From assembly GCA_001874325.1 (NCBI GenBank), contig MPCW01000001.1, positions 1 through 64,000 on the forward strand: a stretch of DNA of 64,000 nt. The letters run 5' to 3'. Under the pieces are notes generated by a model. It saw nothing but the letters and a program-made list of their open reading frames with translations. It did not search any database and was not told where the DNA came from. This DNA is from Flavobacterium sp. MedPE-SWcel. Its GTDB lineage: Bacteria > Bacteroidota > Bacteroidia > Flavobacteriales > Flavobacteriaceae. The translations under genes and the position numbers were made by a program. Positions within the stretch are counted from its first letter, which is position 1. Every line of letters starts with the position of its first letter. This document shows, in pieces, positions 18,548-29,069 of this stretch.

Positions 18548-19473
18548 TGTCGGAAGAATTAGAACAGAAACTCGAACGCATACCTGTAGTAAAACATCTT
18601 GTTAGGTTTGGTAAAAGCATAAAACTCCCTTGGTCTGAAGGGCTTACATTTTACCACCTTATAGAGCTTTATATTACTGGTATTGTAAAAGGTGATCTCT
18701 CGTATCGTGCGGGGGCTATTGCCTTTAGCTTCTTTATGTCGCTGTTTCCGTTTGCTCTTTTTCTACTTAACCTTATCCCCTACGTTCCGCTACAAAACTT
18801 TCAAAAAGACTTTATGCATTTTGTAGAAGAAAATGTACCTCCAAATACTTATGGTGCAATTTCTGATACGTTAAGCGATATTACAAACAATAGTGATAGC
18901 GGACTACTATCTACCGGTATCCTTTTAGCTATATTCCTTATGTCTAGTGGTATGAATGCTATTTTAAGTGGTTTTCAATCATCACTACACATTACCATTA
19001 AACGCTCTTATTTTAAACAGTATGCTTTAGCAATAGGTATATCGCTGGTATTCACAATATTACTCATCATTACTGTAGTTGCTATTATTACACTAGAGGT
19101 TGTATTACATATCCTTAAAACCAATGGATTCCTTACCGATGGATTATATTTATTAGAAATAGGCAGGTATGCATTTTTAATACTCATGATACTTACCACT
19201 ACTTCTATACTATTTAAGTTTGCTGCAAAAGAAACTCAAAAAGCTGCTTTTTTTAGCTACGGCTCTCTTTTAACAACAATATTGTTTATTACAACATCTT
19301 ACCTTTTTAGTATATATGTTCTACAATTTGCACAATATAATAAGCTATATGGCTCAATTGGTACACTACTTGTATTAATGTTATATATATGGATTAACTG
19401 TTTTATTTTATTATTAGGTTTCGAATTAAACGCCTCAATAGAAAAATTGAAAAGAAAAAATTCATATATTTAA
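18547..19473 (+). CDS. YihY/virulence factor BrkB family membrane protein
   Basis: A 308-aa inner-membrane protein of the YihY/BrkB family (once misnamed RNase BN). The family signature is at residues 45-70: GDLSYRAGAIAFSFFMSLFPF. Six membrane segments are visible, the last ones being AFFSYGSLLTTILFITTSYLF and a long glycine-poor helix that ends in the family's YIWINCFILLLGFELNA. A short cytoplasmic N-terminus with charged residues precedes. The molecular activity of this family is unsettled. It overlaps nadC by one base, a pairing also seen in other Flavobacteriia as far as I recall. Confidence 0.9.
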   Translation: MSEELEQKLERIPVVKHLVRFGKSIKLPWSEGLTFYHLIELYITGIVKGDLSYRAGAIAFSFFMSLFPFALFLLNLIPYVPLQNFQKDFMHFVEENVPPNTYGAISDTLSDITNNSDSGLLSTGILLAIFLMSSGMNAILSGFQSSLHITIKRSYFKQYALAIGISLVFTILLIITVVAIITLEVVLHILKTNGFLTDGLYLLEIGRYAFLILMILTTTSILFKFAAKETQKAAFFSYGSLLTTILFITTSYLFSIYVLQFAQYNKLYGSIGTLLVLMLYIWINCFILLLGFELNASIEKLKRKNSYI

Positions 19474-19494
19474 CATAACATAAAACATATAGTA

Positions 19495-19923
19495 ATGAAA
19501 AAATACATTTTAACACTATTATTAATTATTACAGCAGGTATATCTTCTGCTGCTGCGCAAGGAGTCATCGGGAAATGGAAAACCATTGATGATGAAACTG
19601 GTAAAGCAAAATCTATTGTTGAAATCTATGAAGAGAATGGTAAGATTTATGGTAAAGTTGTAGAGATATTAAACCCTGCAAAGAAAAAAGCTAAATGTAC
19701 CAAATGTAAAGGTGAAGATAAAAACAAACCAATATTAGGTCTAATAATAATAAAAGGTCTTGAAAAGGATGGTAATGAGTATACCGATGGTGATATACTT
19801 GACCCTAATAAAGGAAAGCTATACAGTTGTACCATAAAGCTAAAGGGTAAAAACAAGCTTAAGGTAAGAGGTTACATTGGCTTTTCATTTATTGGTAGAA
19901 GCCAAACTTGGATTAGAGTATAA
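19495..19923 (+). CDS. DUF2147 domain exported protein
   Basis: A 142-aa protein with a Sec signal peptide (residues 1-21, ending SSAAAQ). The mature part starts GVIGKWKTIDDETGKAKSI and carries the DUF2147 pattern: a W-x-T-x-D strand, a GKIYGKVVEI strand, a cysteine pair AKCTKCKGE, the central ILGLIIIKGL, and DPNKGKLYSCTIKL followed by a final RSQTWIRV. DUF2147 proteins are small periplasmic beta-barrel-like proteins of unknown function. A hairpin terminator follows. Confidence 0.9.
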   Translation: MKKYILTLLLIITAGISSAAAQGVIGKWKTIDDETGKAKSIVEIYEENGKIYGKVVEILNPAKKKAKCTKCKGEDKNKPILGLIIIKGLEKDGNEYTDGDILDPNKGKLYSCTIKLKGKNKLKVRGYIGFSFIGRSQTWIRV

Positions 19924-19946
19924 ATACCCAAATCAGATTTATATAG

Positions 19947-19971
19947 AAACACTTCCGTAATGGAGGTGTTT
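19947..19971 (+). terminator. Terminator after the DUF2147 gene
   Basis: AAACACTTCC and GGAGGTGTTT pair (with one G-U) around a 5-base loop, followed by eight Ts. It lies 24 bases past the stop codon. Confidence 0.8.
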
Positions 19972-19991
19972 TTTTTATGCTTTTAGCGAGC

Positions 19992-19999
19992 TATATTTG
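19992..19999 (+). promoter_or_regulatory. Candidate -7 box for priA
   Basis: TATATTTG matches TAnnTTTG, only 17 bases before the priA start, so the mRNA leader would be about 10 bases. No -33 TTG is visible. Confidence 0.45.
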
Positions 20000-20016
20000 T
20001 ATCAAATACTAACTGT

Positions 20017-22464
20017 ATGCCTTTTTTTGTAGAAGTTATCTTGCCTTTGGCATTACCCAAACCATTTACCTATGCTATTACTGAAGCTGAATTTGGCTAC
20101 ATAAAGCCCGGTATGCGCGTTGCTGTACCTTTTGGTAAAAATAAAATCTACACCGCATTGGCTATTAATTTGCACCAAACCCCTCCTCAACTATATCAAG
20201 CTAAAGAAATTCATCAAATACTTGATGACACTCCAATTGTTACCGAACTACAGTTAAAACACTGGCACTGGATAGCGGGTTACTACATGTGTAGTATTGG
20301 CGATGTATATCGTTCAGCAATGCCATCAGCTTATTTACTAGAAAGTGAAACCATTATTACTCAAAAAAAAGAGTATGATGATCGAGAAAATCTAACCGAT
20401 GAAGAGTACCTTATAGTTGATGCGCTACAACAGCAATCTGCTTTAAAAATACAGGAGGTTTCTGCTATACTGAATAAAAAAACGATATTACCTATAATAA
20501 ATAAGCTATTAGCTAAAAACGCAATTGTATTACAAGAGGAAATATCAGAAAAATATAAACCAAAAATAGTACGATACATACGGTTACAACCTGAGTTTTT
20601 AGAACAGGACAAGTTAAATGAATTATTAGAGCTATTATCTCGTGCAAAAAAACAACGAGAAGCCGTATTACATTACTTTCAGTTACAAGCTACAGATAAA
20701 AAACCTATAACTATAAAAAAGCTCATCGAAGCCTCTGGAGCATCATCCGCTATAATAAAAGCCTTAGTAGATAAATCTATTTTTGAAGAGTACACACTAG
20801 AAGAAGATCGTATACAATTTAAAAAATCTGAAAATTCAGGCTTTACGCTAAGCGAAAAACAACACGAAGCTTTTACTGCTATAAAAACAAGTTTTGAAAC
20901 ACATCAAGTAACGTTATTACACGGTGTTACATCAAGTGGAAAAACCGAAGTTTATATAAAATTAATAGAAGAGTTTATAAACCAAGAACAACAAGTACTT
21001 TATTTATTACCTGAAATAGCGCTTACTACACAACTGGTATTACGCCTTACGGCATACTTTGGCAATAAAGTAGCTGTATTTCATTCTAAATATTCTAATA
21101 ACGAACGTATCGAAACTTGGCAACAAGTACTCGAAGGGTCTAACAAAGCAAAAGTTATTATAGGAGCACGTTCAGCTTTGTTTCTTCCTTTTAATAATCT
21201 TGGATTAATAGTAATTGACGAAGAGCATGAACCAACTTTTAAACAACAAGACCCTGCCCCTCGTTATCATGCACGCGATGCAGCTATTGTTTTAGCCAAT
21301 TATTTTAAAGCTAAAGTAATATTAGGCTCTGCAACACCTAGCATAGAGAGCTATTATAATGCTTCGCATAACAAGTATGGCTATGTACAGATGAGGGAGC
21401 GCTATGGTAATGTTATGCCTCCAGAAATTGTATTAATCGATATAAAAGATAAGTACAAACGTAAGCGTATGACGGGGCATTTTAGCGATAAATTAATCGA
21501 GGCTATAACCGAAACTTTATCATTAGGGAAACAAGTAATATTATTTCAAAACCGAAGAGGTTTTTCTCCTTGGGTTGAATGCATGACCTGCGGGCATGTA
21601 CCACAATGCCCACAGTGTGATGTGAGCCTTACTTATTATAAATATAAAAATCAATTACGTTGTCACTATTGCGGTCATAATATTGCAAACCCAACGCATT
21701 GTCATCAATGTCATTCTGCCGATCTTTCTAGTAAAGGTTTTGGTACAGAACAAATAGAACTTGAGTTAAAAAATCTATTTCCTGATAAGAACTCGCGACG
21801 TATGGATCAAGATACCACACGTGGAAAATATGGCTATGAAAAAATTATTGATGCATTCAAAAACAAAGAGATTGATATACTTGTAGGGACACAAATGCTT
21901 GCAAAGGGACTTCATTTTGACAATGTTAGTCTAGTGGGAATATTAAATGCTGACAACATGTTATTTCAGCCTGATTTTAGAGCTTTTGAGAGAGCTTATC
22001 AAATGATGGTACAAGTTGCAGGTAGAGCTGGTAGAAAAGACACTAGAGGTAAGGTGCTAATACAAACATACAACCCGCTACACAACATCATACAACAGGT
22101 AACGGATAACAACTATGAAGGAATGTACAAAGAGCAAGTGTATGAAAGACACAACTTTAAATACCCTCCTTTTTACAAACTAGTGCGCTTAACTTTAAAA
22201 CACAAAGATTACGAAAAATTAAAAAACGGATCTTTATGGCTTTATAATGTATTATCTCAAAACTTAAACATACCTGTATTAGGACCTGAAGAACCTGGTA
22301 TAAGCAAAATAAGAAATCAATACATCAGAACTATAATGATTAAAATACCACAAGGCACATCACTTGGTACAAATAAAGGTATTATCGATAAAATAATCAA
22401 GAGTTTTGATGCTATACCACAATATAGATCAATTAGAGTTTCTGTAAATAGTGACCCTTATTAA
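20017..22464 (+). CDS. priA: Primosomal protein N' (replication restart helicase PriA)
   Basis: An 815-aa DNA helicase that reloads the replisome at stalled forks. N-terminal residues (FVEVILPLALPKPFTY) form the 3'-end DNA-binding domain. The helicase core has Walker A GVTSSGKTEVY, the DEEHE box, and the helicase motifs LGSATPSIESYY and FQNRRGFSPW. The zinc-binding insertion has cysteine pairs CMTCGH, CPQC, CHYCGH and CHQCH. Late motifs GTEQIELEL, GTQMLAKGLHF and QVAGRAGR complete the family set. The length is somewhat above E. coli PriA (732) but usual for Bacteroidota. Its last four bases overlap the end of the convergent response regulator gene. Confidence 0.97.
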   Translation: MPFFVEVILPLALPKPFTYAITEAEFGYIKPGMRVAVPFGKNKIYTALAINLHQTPPQLYQAKEIHQILDDTPIVTELQLKHWHWIAGYYMCSIGDVYRSAMPSAYLLESETIITQKKEYDDRENLTDEEYLIVDALQQQSALKIQEVSAILNKKTILPIINKLLAKNAIVLQEEISEKYKPKIVRYIRLQPEFLEQDKLNELLELLSRAKKQREAVLHYFQLQATDKKPITIKKLIEASGASSAIIKALVDKSIFEEYTLEEDRIQFKKSENSGFTLSEKQHEAFTAIKTSFETHQVTLLHGVTSSGKTEVYIKLIEEFINQEQQVLYLLPEIALTTQLVLRLTAYFGNKVAVFHSKYSNNERIETWQQVLEGSNKAKVIIGARSALFLPFNNLGLIVIDEEHEPTFKQQDPAPRYHARDAAIVLANYFKAKVILGSATPSIESYYNASHNKYGYVQMRERYGNVMPPEIVLIDIKDKYKRKRMTGHFSDKLIEAITETLSLGKQVILFQNRRGFSPWVECMTCGHVPQCPQCDVSLTYYKYKNQLRCHYCGHNIANPTHCHQCHSADLSSKGFGTEQIELELKNLFPDKNSRRMDQDTTRGKYGYEKIIDAFKNKEIDILVGTQMLAKGLHFDNVSLVGILNADNMLFQPDFRAFERAYQMMVQVAGRAGRKDTRGKVLIQTYNPLHNIIQQVTDNNYEGMYKEQVYERHNFKYPPFYKLVRLTLKHKDYEKLKNGSLWLYNVLSQNLNIPVLGPEEPGISKIRNQYIRTIMIKIPQGTSLGTNKGIIDKIIKSFDAIPQYRSIRVSVNSDPY

Positions 22465-23156
22465 GACTTATTTACAGCTTTAGCAAGGTCTTCTTTTTTA
22501 CTACGACTAAGCGGTATTTGAGTACTACCAATCTCGGCAAACCTACTATTAAAGCGTTCTACTTTATCTATATTAATTATAAATGATTTATGAACACGAA
22601 GAAATTTAGTTGCTGGAAGTTCACTTTCAAAAGATTTCATTGTAGAAAGTACTAAATGTGTCCCCTCTTCAGTAATAATCTTAATATAATCGCCAAAAGC
22701 TTCAATCCACTTTATACGACTAATATAAATTTTTAAATTCTTAAGATTACTCTTAACAAAGATAAAATCGCCCTCTTCTTCAGGAGTCTCTTTCTTCATT
22801 TGATGTAACTCAATTGATTTTTGCACCGCCTTATTAAAACGATCTTTTGTTATAGGCTTATGAAGATAATCTATAGCGGCATAATCAAATGCACGTAAAG
22901 CATAATCTGACTTTGCTGATACAAAAACGATTTGCGGTCTAGTTTTAAGACCGTCGAGTAAATCAAATCCATTTTGTACCGGCATTTCAATATCCAAAAA
23001 AAGTAAATCAACAGATTTATTGAGAATACAGTTGCGCGTTTCCGAAGCATTAGAAAAATCTCCGACAAGGTTAAGATCGGAGTGTTCGCTCACCAGCTTG
23101 GCAATAGTAATTCTATGTATGGTGCTGTCATCAACAACTACACAGTTAAGTTTCAT
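22461..23156 (-). CDS. LytTR-type response regulator, no sensor kinase nearby
   Basis: A 231-aa two-domain transcription factor. Residues 1-120 form a receiver domain with the acidic pair VVVDDS (Asp9-Asp10), the phospho-accepting Asp55 in LLFLDIEMP, the switch Ser in IVFVSAKSDYA and Lys in LHKPITKDRF. Residues about 130-231 are a LytTR DNA-binding domain (IKWIEAFGDYIKIIT ... FLRVHKSFIINIDKVERF). The length is standard for this class. Partner histidine kinases of the LytS or YehU type are not adjacent. A TATATTTG box at 23233-23226 may drive it. The target genes are unknown. Confidence 0.93.
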   Translation of the reverse strand: MKLNCVVVDDSTIHRITIAKLVSEHSDLNLVGDFSNASETRNCILNKSVDLLFLDIEMPVQNGFDLLDGLKTRPQIVFVSAKSDYALRAFDYAAIDYLHKPITKDRFNKAVQKSIELHQMKKETPEEEGDFIFVKSNLKNLKIYISRIKWIEAFGDYIKIITEEGTHLVLSTMKSFESELPATKFLRVHKSFIINIDKVERFNSRFAEIGSTQIPLSRSKKEDLAKAVNKS

Positions 23157-23225
23157 TATTCAGATTAGTTAGTAAGGTTTCAGTACAATGCTTTCTTTTT
23201 TGTTCTTTTTTTGTTGGGGTGATTA

Positions 23226-23233
23226 CAAATATA
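23226..23233 (-). promoter_or_regulatory. Candidate -7 box for the LytTR regulator
   Basis: TATATTTG on the minus strand, about 70 bases before the start codon. It matches TAnnTTTG; no -33 partner is clear. Confidence 0.4.
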
Positions 23234-23279
23234 AAGAAATTTTCTACGTTTTCACAGTCTAAAAAAGCATTTTTATCAC

Positions 23280-23309
23280 TTGCATTTTAAATAAAATTTT
23301 ATACTTTTG
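23280..23309 (+). promoter_or_regulatory. Promoter of rpsF-rpsR-rplI
   Basis: TTG (23280-23282), a 19-base spacer and TACTTTTG (23302-23309) match the Bacteroidota -33/-7 consensus. Transcription would start near 23316, leaving a leader of only about 25 bases, too short for an S6:S18-type autoregulatory leader. Confidence 0.75.
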
Positions 23310-23340
23310 CACTCAATTTTATAACAAAATAAATATCATT

Positions 23341-23682
23341 ATGAACAACTATGAAACTGTTTTCATCTTGAATCCCGTTTTATCTGAAACTCAGATAAAG
23401 GAAACAGTAAGTAAGTTTGAAGATTATCTTACTTCTAAAGGGGCCGAGATTGTGTCAAAAGAGGATTGGGGCTTAAAAAAATTAGCTTACGAAATCCAAC
23501 ACAAAAAAAGTGGTTTTTACCACCTATTTGAATTTAAAGCTCCAGCTGATATCCTAGTAGGATTTGAAACTGAATTTAGACGTGACGAGAGAATTATGCG
23601 TTTCTTAACTGTTACTCTTGACAAGCACGCTATTTCATGGGCAGAAAGAAGAAGAGAAAAATTAAAATCTAAAGCAAACTAA
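23341..23682 (+). CDS. rpsF: 30S ribosomal protein bS6
   Basis: A 113-aa small-subunit protein that binds 16S rRNA together with bS18. The conserved N-terminus NNYETVFILNPVLSE and the block KLAYEIQHKKSGFYHLFEF, followed by RRDERIMRFLTVTLDKHA, are diagnostic. The length is within the family range. First gene of the rpsF-rpsR-rplI operon. There is no Shine-Dalgarno sequence in front (AAATATCATT). In Flavobacterium ribosomes, bS6, bS18 and bS21 are reported to hide the anti-Shine-Dalgarno end of 16S rRNA. Confidence 0.98.
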   Translation: MNNYETVFILNPVLSETQIKETVSKFEDYLTSKGAEIVSKEDWGLKKLAYEIQHKKSGFYHLFEFKAPADILVGFETEFRRDERIMRFLTVTLDKHAISWAERRREKLKSKAN

Positions 23683-23685
23683 GTT

Positions 23686-23979
23686 ATGTCAATAGAGCAG
23701 TCAGCTAAAGGAAAAAAAGATGGGGATATCAGATATCTTACACCTTTAAATATAGAGACAAACAAAACTAAAAAGTATTGCCGTTTCAAAAAATCAGGTA
23801 TTAAATATATCGATTATAAAGATCCTGACTTTTTATTAAAGTTTGTTAACGAGCAAGGTAAAATACTTCCTCGTCGTCTTACTGGTACTTCTTTAAAATA
23901 CCAAAGAAAAGTATCTGTAGCCGTAAAAAGAGCACGTCATTTAGCATTAATGCCATATGTGGCTGATTTATTAAAATAA
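23686..23979 (+). CDS. rpsR: 30S ribosomal protein bS18
   Basis: A 97-aa small-subunit protein. The core [40 protein letters not shown] and [20 protein letters not shown] matches the family very closely, including the [11 protein letters not shown] rRNA-binding stretch. It starts three bases after the rpsF stop codon, so the two are surely co-transcribed and probably coupled in translation. Confidence 0.98.
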   Translation: MSIEQSAKGKKDGDIRYLTPLNIETNKTKKYCRFKKSGIKYIDYKDPDFLLKFVNEQGKILPRRLTGTSLKYQRKVSVAVKRARHLALMPYVADLLK

Positions 23980-23987
23980 AAAGGAGG
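23980..23987 (+). promoter_or_regulatory. Full-length Shine-Dalgarno sequence before rplI
   Basis: AAAGGAGG, seven bases before the rplI ATG, is complementary to the complete anti-Shine-Dalgarno core. The other genes checked here (rpsF, rpsA, uvrA, tpiA and others) have only A/T-rich leaders. It supports the ATG at 23995 as the start. Confidence 0.8.
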
Positions 23988-23994
23988 CAATATT

Positions 23995-24438
23995 ATGGAA
24001 CTTATACTTAAACAAGACGTACAGAATTTAGGATTTAAAGATGATATTGTTACAGTAAAGGCTGGATATGGTCGTAACTTTTTAATTCCTCAAGGATTTG
24101 CACACATGGCAACTCCTACAGCTAAAAAAGTATTAGCTGAGAACTTAAAGCAAAGAGCTTTTAAAGAGCAGAAAATGGTTGATGACGCAAAAACAATTGC
24201 TGAAGCTATCAAAGCTCTTGAAATTAAAATTACTGCTAAAGCAGGTGGAAGTAAGTTATTTGGTTCTATTACCAATGCTAATATCGCTGAAGCTTTAGAG
24301 AAAAATGGACAATCTATCGAGAAGAAGTTTATTACAAGTGGTATCGTAAAACGTACTGGTAAATATACTGCAAACGTAAGACTTCACCGTGAAGTTATCG
24401 TTGAGCTTCCGTATGAAATCGTTGCTGAACAACAGTAA
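23995..24438 (+). CDS. rplI: 50S ribosomal protein bL9
   Basis: A 147-aa large-subunit protein. The N-terminal domain MELILKQDVQNLGFKDD and VKAGYGRNFLIPQGFA is the bL9 signature, followed by the long central helix and the C-terminal domain (KLFGSITNANIAEALEK). The length matches the family (about 148). It is the third gene of the bS6-bS18-bL9 operon, 15 bases after rpsR. It is the only gene seen in this window with a full Shine-Dalgarno sequence. A terminator follows. Confidence 0.98.
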   Translation: MELILKQDVQNLGFKDDIVTVKAGYGRNFLIPQGFAHMATPTAKKVLAENLKQRAFKEQKMVDDAKTIAEAIKALEIKITAKAGGSKLFGSITNANIAEALEKNGQSIEKKFITSGIVKRTGKYTANVRLHREVIVELPYEIVAEQQ

Positions 24439-24455
24439 TTATTAAATATATATTA

Positions 24456-24483
24456 AAAGCCTTCCTTTCATTAGGGAGGCTTT
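24456..24483 (+). terminator. Terminator of the rpsF-rpsR-rplI operon
   Basis: AAAGCCTTCCT pairs with AGGGAGGCTTT (one G-U) around TTCATT, followed by a T-run. It lies 18 bases past the rplI stop. Confidence 0.85.
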
Positions 24484-24517
24484 TTTTGTTTTAAATAAGC
24501 CCAAATACATTCTTATC

Positions 24518-24985
24518 ATGAAATACACACGTCTTACCAAAGAACAACTAGAAGAATTACACGAAGAATTCATTCGCTTTTTAGCATCACAACAAATTGA
24601 CAAAGCAGAATGGGATACATTAAAAAGAGACAAACCAGAAGTTGCTGAACAAGAAATTGATGTTTTTAGCGACCTTATATGGGATTCTGTATTAGATAAA
24701 GCTGCATGGTTAGAGTTTTATTCTAAAAATCATATTTTCTTATTCAAAATGGATCAAGAAAAAATGGAAAGTATTATCATTCATGCTCATGCCCCACATG
24801 CTGATTTCCTTACAAGAGAAGGTTTAATTTGGCTTAACGAGAACTTATTCTCTGAAGAAGTAAAAGTTACACGTGGTACTAAACCTTTTGGCGAAGATAG
24901 AAAAGCTGAAATATTTAAACTTATAGAAGACGGTGCTATTTTAAGTGAAGGTGAGTTATACAAGCAGTTTGAAGACATGTTCTAG
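24518..24985 (+). CDS. DUF6495-like conserved protein
   Basis: A 155-aa cytosolic protein with no signal peptide and no membrane segment. I place it in the DUF6495 family from its N-terminus (KYTRLTKEQLEELHEEFIRF) and its position after rplI, which is common in Flavobacteriia; the name is from memory and should be treated as likely rather than certain. It is acidic and mostly helical, with a central stretch HIFLFKMDQEKMESIIIHAH. No catalytic motif is visible. Function unknown. Confidence 0.75.
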   Translation: MKYTRLTKEQLEELHEEFIRFLASQQIDKAEWDTLKRDKPEVAEQEIDVFSDLIWDSVLDKAAWLEFYSKNHIFLFKMDQEKMESIIIHAHAPHADFLTREGLIWLNENLFSEEVKVTRGTKPFGEDRKAEIFKLIEDGAILSEGELYKQFEDMF

Positions 24986-25033
24986 ATTATAGAATAAAAT
25001 TTTACTCCCCTACTTAATCACTTTTCATTTTAG

Positions 25034-27075
<2,042 letters not shown>

Positions 27076-27076
<1 letters not shown>

Positions 27077-27549
27077 TGAATATTAAATTACTCGCCATAG
27101 GCAAAACCGATAATAAGGCTTTACAAACACTAATGGATGATTATACAAAACGTTTATCGTTTTATGTAAAGTTCAACTTGGAGGTTATTCCTGACATTAA
27201 GAATGTCAAAAACCTAAGTGAAGCACAACAAAAAGAAAAAGAAGGTGAATTAATATTAAATAAACTCTCCCCTACTGATCAGCTTGTTTTACTTGACGAA
27301 AACGGAAAATCATTTAGTAGTGTAGGTTTTTCAAAAGAATTACAAAAAAAGATGAACTCTGGTATTAAAACACTAGTATTTGTTATTGGTGGTCCTTATG
27401 GTTTTTCTGATACTGTATATAAAAAAGCACAGGGTAAAATATCACTATCTGCCATGACATTTTCACATCAAATGGTACGCTTATTTATTATAGAACAAAT
27501 ATATAGAGGCTTCACTATTTTAAGAAATGAACCTTATCATCATCAATAA
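27076..27549 (+). CDS. rlmH: 23S rRNA pseudouridine-1915 N3-methyltransferase
   Basis: A 157-aa SPOUT methyltransferase that modifies pseudouridine 1915 of 23S rRNA in helix 69, using S-adenosylmethionine. The trefoil-knot SAM site is VFVIGGPYGFSDTVY, followed by LSAMTFSHQMVRLFIIEQIYR and the C-terminal ILRNEPYHH, all diagnostic. The length matches E. coli RlmH (155). Its ATG overlaps the ligA stop (TAATG), so the two are co-transcribed. It converges with folP. Confidence 0.97.
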
Positions 27550-27556
27550 AAAGGTA

Positions 27557-28378
27557 TTATCCTAATTGCTGCATAAGCTTAGTTACTTCAACAGCTTCTT
27601 TTACATCATGTACTCGTAATATATTTGCTCCTTTAGTTAGCGCAATAGTATTTAGAGCTGTAGTACTATTTAGAGCCTCTTGAGGTGTTATTCCTAAAAA
27701 ATTATAAATCATAGATTTTCGAGACACCCCTACCAAAACAGGAAGTTCTATCATCTTGAAAAGCTCTAATTTACTAAGTACATCATAGTTTTGTTCTAAT
27801 GTTTTGGCAAAACCAAAACCAGGGTCAACAATAATATCGTTTATCCCACAATTTCGAGCCGCTTCAATACGTTCCGAAAAATAAAACAACATCTCTTTTA
27901 TAATATCGTCATACTGCGTTAGGCTCTGCATAGTCTTTGGTGTACCACGCATATGCATCATGACATAAGGCACTTTTAACTGCCCTACAATTTCTAGCAT
28001 TTTGTCATCTAACAATCCTGCCGATATATCGTTTACAATAGCTGCTCCAGCCTCTACACATGCTTTAGCTACATCTGACCTAAAAGTATCTACAGAAATA
28101 AGTGTATCAGGAAAATGTTTTAATATAAGTTCAACTATTGGTACTATGCGTTGTAACTCTTCGGTTACAGCTACAAAATCAGCATTTGGTCGTGATGAAT
28201 AAGCCCCAATATCAATAAAATCAGCTCCTTCTTGTAGCAAACGTTCTATATACGATAGTATTTGACTTTCATCTTTATACTTACCTCCATCATAAAAAGA
28301 ATCGGGTGTACAGTTTAATATTCCCATTATTTTGGGCTGAGAGAGGTCTATAAGTCTGCCTTTACAATTGATGAGCAT
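27557..28378 (-). CDS. folP: Dihydropteroate synthase
   Basis: A 273-aa TIM-barrel enzyme that joins p-aminobenzoate to dihydropterin pyrophosphate in folate synthesis; it is the sulfonamide target. Motifs are MGILNCTPDSFYDGG, DIGAYSSRP, LISVDTFRS, AAIVNDISAG, the PGFGFAKTLEQN pterin site, VGVSRKSMIY and the final LRVHDV. The length is standard. It is transcribed toward rlmH, with only 7 bases between the two stop codons. Confidence 0.97.
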   Translation of the reverse strand: MLINCKGRLIDLSQPKIMGILNCTPDSFYDGGKYKDESQILSYIERLLQEGADFIDIGAYSSRPNADFVAVTEELQRIVPIVELILKHFPDTLISVDTFRSDVAKACVEAGAAIVNDISAGLLDDKMLEIVGQLKVPYVMMHMRGTPKTMQSLTQYDDIIKEMLFYFSERIEAARNCGINDIIVDPGFGFAKTLEQNYDVLSKLELFKMIELPVLVGVSRKSMIYNFLGITPQEALNSTTALNTIALTKGANILRVHDVKEAVEVTKLMQQLG

Positions 28379-28402
28379 ATCGTGTATTTTAGCGTTGCTC
28401 CT

Positions 28403-28432
28403 TTGGGTTTGGAGTGTTTTTTAGTACATTTG
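28403..28432 (+). promoter_or_regulatory. Promoter of the DUF1599 gene
   Basis: TTG (28403-28405), a 19-base spacer and TACATTTG (28425-28432) match the Bacteroidota consensus, 26 bases before the start codon. Confidence 0.7.
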
Positions 28433-28458
28433 AATTCTTATACAAAGATAGTACTTAA

Positions 28459-29001
28459 ATGAATAATACATCAGTAGAATATGACGGTGTTGTAGCTATT
28501 TGCAGACAACTGTACATCAACAAGATGAAAGATTACGGAAGTGCTTGGCGCATACTTAGATTGCCATCGCTCACCGACCAAATTTTTATAAAAGCACAAC
28601 GTATTCGTAGCCTACAAGAAAACGATGTACGTAAGGTTGATGAAGATGAAACGGGTGAGTTTATTGGTATAATAAACTACTCTATCATGGCACTTATTCA
28701 GCTAGATAAAGGTATAGCAGTACAGCCTGATATTGATGTAGAAGAAGCTACAAAATTGTATGACGAAAAAATACAACTTACTAAAAGCCTAATGGAGGCT
28801 AAAAACCATGACTATGGTGAAGCATGGCGCGATATGAGAGTAAGTTCTCTTACTGATTTAATACTACAAAAATTACTTCGTGTAAAACAAATTGAAGATA
28901 ATAAAGGAAAAACTTTAGTATCTGAGGGTATAGATGCTAATTATCAAGACATGATAAATTATGCCATCTTTGCTTTAATACATATGGGTTTTGTACAATA
29001 A
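28459..29001 (+). CDS. DUF1599 domain protein, internally duplicated
   Basis: A 180-aa cytosolic protein of the DUF1599 family, which I recall as 'nucleotide modification associated domain 1' in Pfam. Two copies of one unit are visible: KMKDYGSAWRILRLPSLTDQ with INYSIMALIQL, and KNHDYGEAWRDMRVSSLTDL with INYAIFALIHM. The D-Y-G-x-A-W core is conserved in both. No classical catalytic motif is known to me. It is followed by the DoxX-thioredoxin gene after 68 bases with its own possible promoter. Function unknown; a nucleotide-related role is family-based inference only. Confidence 0.85.
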   Translation: MNNTSVEYDGVVAICRQLYINKMKDYGSAWRILRLPSLTDQIFIKAQRIRSLQENDVRKVDEDETGEFIGIINYSIMALIQLDKGIAVQPDIDVEEATKLYDEKIQLTKSLMEAKNHDYGEAWRDMRVSSLTDLILQKLLRVKQIEDNKGKTLVSEGIDANYQDMINYAIFALIHMGFVQ

Positions 29002-29035
29002 CAAGTTGTTAACAAATTGAACTGCTTATAAGCGT

Positions 29036-29043
29036 TACATTTG
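29036..29043 (+). promoter_or_regulatory. Candidate -7 box for the DoxX/thioredoxin gene
   Basis: TACATTTG matches TAnnTTTG. A TTG lies 16 bases upstream (29017-29019), slightly short spacing. The start codon is 26 bases downstream. Confidence 0.5.
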
Positions 29044-29069
29044 AGAAACTTTTAGATTAAATACAAGTC

